64,000 nt of DNA from an uncultured Pelagibacteraceae bacterium (GTDB lineage: Bacteria; Pseudomonadota; Alphaproteobacteria; Pelagibacterales; Pelagibacteraceae), in NCBI GenBank assembly GCA_902577875.1, contig CACHAX010000005.1:1-64000 (forward strand), given 5' to 3'. Below, piece after piece: positions 59,861 through 64,000 of the stretch (the stretch's first letter is position 1; every line of letters starts with the position of its first letter). The notes beneath the pieces are model-generated. The model was not told the DNA's origin, searched no databases, and saw nothing but the letters and a program-made list of their open reading frames with translations. Both the position numbers and the translations under genes were made by a program.

Positions 59861-62800
59861 ATGAGTGAAAAATTACTAGTTCCAGATATTGGAGATTTTG
59901 AAGAGGTAGAAATCATAGAAATTCTTGTAAAAGAAGGAGATAAAATCTCTAAAAATGACCCTGTAATAACTTTAGAAAGTGATAAATCAAGTGTTGAAGT
60001 ACCATCTGCTTTTGAAGGTGTTGTAGATAGCATTAACATAAAGATTGGTGATAAAGTTTCTAAAGGAGATTTAATACTAACATTATCTTCTGAGAATGGA
60101 ACTCAGCAAAAACAAGAAACTATTGAAAAGATACCACCTTCAACGGAAAAAATAATTGCGGAAGCAGAAAATTCTAATGGATATAATAATTCTGAACTAG
60201 ATACTAATGCACATAAAGATATCAAAGTAGAAAATACACAAATAGAAGAACATAATGAGAGATTAGAAATAGTTGAAAATAATAATGATATTGATCCTCA
60301 AGAGACAAAAGAATGGTTAGAATCTTTATCTGCTGTAGTTCATTCTGAAGGACCTGAGAGAGCTCATTTTTTAATTAAACAATTAATTGATCAGGCATAT
60401 AAAGAGGGATCAAATATACCCTACACCCAAAATACACCATACATAAACACTATACCAGCAGATGAAGAGATAAAATCTCCAGGCGATCAAAATATCGAAA
60501 GAAAAATCAGAGCACTGATTCGATGGAATTCAGCAGTGATGGTTGTCAGAGCAAACATGAGAGAACCTTCATTAGGAGGTCACATTGGGACATTTGCTTC
60601 AGCAGCAACTCTTTATGATATAGGAATGAATCATTTTTGGAGAGCTAAAAGTAATAAATTTGGTGGAGATTTAATTTATTTCCAAGGACATTCAGCTCCA
60701 GGTATTTATGCTAGAGCTTTTTTGGAGGGAAGACTTGACGAAAAGCAATTAGATAGATTCAGACAGGAAGTTTACCCAGGAGGTTTATCATCTTATCCCC
60801 ATCCATGGCTGATGCCTAAGTTTTGGCAGTTTCCGACTGTTTCTATGGGTCTTGGACCAATGATGGCAACCTATCAGGCAAGATTTATGAAATATCTTAT
60901 TAATAGAAAATTAATAAAAGATGAGAATAGAAAAGTGTGGTCTTTCTTAGGAGATGGTGAAATAGACGAACCAGAAGCTCTAGGATCTATTGGTTTAGCA
61001 GCAAGAGAAAAGTTAGATAACTTGATTTATGTTGTGAACTGCAACCTACAAAGATTAGATGGTCCAGTAAGAGGTAATGGTAAAATTATTCAAGAATTAG
61101 AGGGAATTTTTAGAGGAGCTGGCTGGAATGTAATAAAAGTCATTTGGGGGTCGTATTGGGATCCTTTACTTGCAAATGACAAATCAGGTTTACTTGTAAA
61201 AAGAATGAACGAGGCAGTTGATGGAGAATACCAAGCCTTTAAAGCAAAAGGTGGTTTATACGTTAGAGATAACTTCTTTGGAAAATACCCTGAACTTAAA
61301 AATCTAGTTGCGAGTTATACTGATAGCGATATTTGGAAATTAAATAGAGGCGGTCATGACCCGCATAAAGTTTATGCTGCTTATCATAAAGCTATTAATA
61401 CAAAAGACAGACCAACAGTCATATTAGCTAAAACAATTAAAGGATACGGTATGGGAAAATCTGGTGAAAGTATAAATACAACCCACCAACAAAAAAAATT
61501 AGGTGTAGATGATTTGCTATATTATAGAGATAGATTTGATGTTCCATTAACAGATGAACAAGTCAAAAATATAGAATACTTTAGACCTGATGAAAATTCA
61601 GAGGAAATAAAATACTTAAAAAAAAGAAGATTAGCTTTAGGAGGATATATTCCTGAGAGATCGTCTTTTTCGAAACCAATCAAAACACCAAGTAATGATA
61701 TTTTTGACTTTATGAAAAAATCAACCGGTGAAAAAGAAATGTCAACTACCATGGCACTTGTTAGGATGTTGACGAATTTGCTAAGAGATAAAAATGTTGC
61801 TCCAAGACTTGTTCCAATAATCCCTGATGAAGCAAGAACATTTGGTATGGAAGGTTTTTTCCAAAAAATAGGTATATACGCACATGAAGGTCAAAAATAT
61901 GAGCCAGAGGATTCTGCTCAATTAAGCTCTTACAAGGAAGAGAAAAGTGGTCAAGTTTTAGAGGAAGGAATAAATGAGGCTGGATCAATGGCATCATGGA
62001 TAGCTGCGGGAACATCGTATTCAAATCATGATATAGAAATGATACCAATTTATCTTTTTTATTCTATGTTTGGTTTTCAAAGAACTGGAGATTTTGCGTG
62101 GGCAGCTGGAGATAGTCAAACAAGAGGATTTTTAATTGGAGCTACAGCTGGAAGAACAACTTTAGCTGGGGAAGGTCTTCAACACCAAGATGGTCACAGT
62201 CATTTATTAGCATCAACAATTCCAAATTGCGTTTCTTATGATCCAACCTTTCATTATGAATTAGCTACAATTTTTAAAGAAGGTTTAAGAAGAATGCATG
62301 AAAAACATGAAAATATTTTTTACTACATCACAACAATGAATGAAAATTACCCTCATCCAGAGATGCCAAAAGATTGTGAAGAGGGCATATTAAAAGGGAT
62401 GTATAAAATAAAAGATTTCAGCAAGAATAAAAAAAATAAGATTCAATTATTGGGTTCAGGAACAATTTTAAGAGAGATGATGGAAGCAGCAGAAATTTTA
62501 CAAAATGAATATCAAGTTGATAGTGAAGTATGGAGTGTTACCAGTTTTAATGAACTAAGAAGAGATGGACTTGAAACAGAAAGGTATAACTTGCTTAATC
62601 CAGGAGGAGAGAAAAAAATCTCTTACGTTGAAAAATGCCTTGGAAAAACTGAAGGTCCTATATTAGCAGCTTCAGATTACATGAGAATGAATTCTGACCA
62701 AATTAGACCTTACATAAATAAAAGCTTTTATTCATTGGGTACAGATGGATTTGGTAGAAGTGATACAAGAAAAAATCTAAGAAAGTTTTTTGAAGTAGAT

Positions 62801-62929
62801 AAAGAGCATATAGTTGCATATGGCTTAAGTATTTTATCTAATGAACAATTAATTGCTTCTAAACATGCTGTAGATGCAATTAAAAAATATAAAATTGATA
62901 AAGATAAGCCTATGCCCACAAAATTATAA
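59861..62929 (+). CDS. aceE: Pyruvate dehydrogenase E1 (homodimeric type) with N-terminal lipoyl domain
   Basis: Residues about 1-78 form a lipoyl domain (LESDKSSVEVPS); from about residue 145 AceE sequence (EWLESLSAVVHSEGPERAHFLIKQL, FLGDGEIDEPEALGSI). Confidence 0.95.
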   Translation: MSEKLLVPDIGDFEEVEIIEILVKEGDKISKNDPVITLESDKSSVEVPSAFEGVVDSINIKIGDKVSKGDLILTLSSENGTQQKQETIEKIPPSTEKIIAEAENSNGYNNSELDTNAHKDIKVENTQIEEHNERLEIVENNNDIDPQETKEWLESLSAVVHSEGPERAHFLIKQLIDQAYKEGSNIPYTQNTPYINTIPADEEIKSPGDQNIERKIRALIRWNSAVMVVRANMREPSLGGHIGTFASAATLYDIGMNHFWRAKSNKFGGDLIYFQGHSAPGIYARAFLEGRLDEKQLDRFRQEVYPGGLSSYPHPWLMPKFWQFPTVSMGLGPMMATYQARFMKYLINRKLIKDENRKVWSFLGDGEIDEPEALGSIGLAAREKLDNLIYVVNCNLQRLDGPVRGNGKIIQELEGIFRGAGWNVIKVIWGSYWDPLLANDKSGLLVKRMNEAVDGEYQAFKAKGGLYVRDNFFGKYPELKNLVASYTDSDIWKLNRGGHDPHKVYAAYHKAINTKDRPTVILAKTIKGYGMGKSGESINTTHQQKKLGVDDLLYYRDRFDVPLTDEQVKNIEYFRPDENSEEIKYLKKRRLALGGYIPERSSFSKPIKTPSNDIFDFMKKSTGEKEMSTTMALVRMLTNLLRDKNVAPRLVPIIPDEARTFGMEGFFQKIGIYAHEGQKYEPEDSAQLSSYKEEKSGQVLEEGINEAGSMASWIAAGTSYSNHDIEMIPIYLFYSMFGFQRTGDFAWAAGDSQTRGFLIGATAGRTTLAGEGLQHQDGHSHLLASTIPNCVSYDPTFHYELATIFKEGLRRMHEKHENIFYYITTMNENYPHPEMPKDCEEGILKGMYKIKDFSKNKKNKIQLLGSGTILREMMEAAEILQNEYQVDSEVWSVTSFNELRRDGLETERYNLLNPGGEKKISYVEKCLGKTEGPILAASDYMRMNSDQIRPYINKSFYSLGTDGFGRSDTRKNLRKFFEVDKEHIVAYGLSILSNEQLIASKHAVDAIKKYKIDKDKPMPTKL

Positions 62930-64000
62930 TGAGCGAGAAAGAAGTATTAGTTCCTAACATTGGTGATTTTAAAGATGTTGAAGTAATTGAGGTGTTAATA
63001 GAGGCAGGATCAAATATTAATAAAGATGATCCGATAATTACAATAGAAAGCGACAAATCAAGCGTTGAGATTCCAAGCCCATACTCAGGTAGTGTTAAAA
63101 AAGTTAATTTAAAAGTTGGTGATAAAGTTTCAGAGGGCTCATCAATACTAATAATTGGTTCGGAAGAAGAAAAACCAGATGAGCAAATTGAAGAAGAGGT
63201 CAAAGAGATTAAAGAAGAAACTGTTATACAAAAACCTCCTGAAGAAGTAATTTCAAAACCAAAAGAAATATTACAAAATAATAGAGTTAGTGTATTCAAA
63301 TCAAGCAAAGCACTTGCTAGCCCAAAAACTAGAAAATTTGCAAGAGAACTTGGTGTTGATATTAATAATGTTACTGGATCAGAAAGATCAGGAAGAATTA
63401 TAGAAGAAGATATAAAAAAATTTGTATCTTCTAATTTTAATAAACCTCAAGAAGAAAAGAAGGCTCAATCTATAAAACCCTCAGAATATGATCATGCTGA
63501 TTTTGGAGATGTAGAAATTCAAGATATACCAAGAATTAAAAGAATTGCCGCTCCACATTTATCAAATTCTTGGCAAACAATACCGCATGTTACTAGTTGT
63601 GATGAGGCAGATATTACTGAGTTAGAAGAATTTAGAAAAAATTTGACTGATACTTTTACTGGAGAAAAAAAGAAAATTACTCCATTGGCATTTATTATAA
63701 AGGCAGTTGTGGAAGCTTTGAAAGTTTTTCCAAGATTTAATAGTTCTATTGACAATATTGAAAATGGAAAAATAACATTAAAAAAATACTTCCATGTAGG
63801 AATTGCAGTTGATACTCCCAATGGTTTAATGGTGCCAAAAATAAGAAATGCTAATCAAAAGAATATAGATCAAATAAGCAAGAATCTAAAAAAAGTTAGT
63901 GATGATTGCCGAAATTTGAAGATAGATAAAAAAGAGTTTTATGGAGGATCCATAACTATAACAAGCCTAGGTGGTATTGGAGGAACTTATTTTACTCCTA
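62930..64000 (+). CDS. aceF: Pyruvate dehydrogenase E2 (dihydrolipoamide acetyltransferase), 3' end beyond window
   Basis: Translation from ATG 62930: MSEKEVLVPNIGDFKDVEVIEVLIEAG..ESDKSSVEIPS; peripheral-subunit-binding domain ASPKTRKFARELGVDINNVTGSERSGRIIEEDI; catalytic domain RIKRIAAPHLSNSWQTIPHVT. Confidence 0.93.

Noticed and set aside
57419-63821. Minus-strand ORFs within the TRAP permease, aceE and aceF
   Set aside because: Shadow ORFs opposite strong coding genes; the aceF reading frame itself was omitted from the track only because it runs off the window.
1-64000. CRISPR arrays, prophage, insertion sequences
   Set aside because: No spaced repeats, transposase or phage structural genes seen in the sequence or ORF track.

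Overview
AT-rich bacterial chromosome segment with about 55 tightly packed genes. Gene content and synteny look alphaproteobacterial, and the compact streamlined style suggests a SAR11/Pelagibacterales-type genome (inference only). Most of it is housekeeping: maeB, murJ, trpS, miaB, phoH, ybeY, lnt, metK, nusA-infB-rbfA-rpsO-pnp, fabA-fabB-fabI, dut-coaBC-ubiB-ubiE, mutM-rpsT-dnaA-dnaN, lysA-argH, coq7, carD-fdxA, a TAXI-type TRAP transporter and aceE-aceF. There are two tRNAs, Leu(CAA) and Arg(ACG). I see no CRISPR array, rRNA, prophage or IS element. The points most worth a second look are: (1) an irr-katG peroxide/iron locus with PerR/Irr-like operator boxes, one overlapping a consensus promoter; (2) a following intergenic region with a near-consensus Fur box, two perfect palindromes and an uncalled 59-aa eight-cysteine ORF; (3) a pyruvate dehydrogenase E1 carrying its own N-terminal lipoyl domain, similar to that of the adjacent E2; (4) lnt split by one frameshift at a T6 tract with its catalytic residues intact; (5) a 27-aa ORF that is 74% Lys/Arg with its own promoter, hairpin and terminator; (6) an uncalled LptM-like mini-lipoprotein between argH and lysA; (7) an internally shortened TsaB. 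No search or alignment was run; product names come from motif recognition in the translated ORFs.
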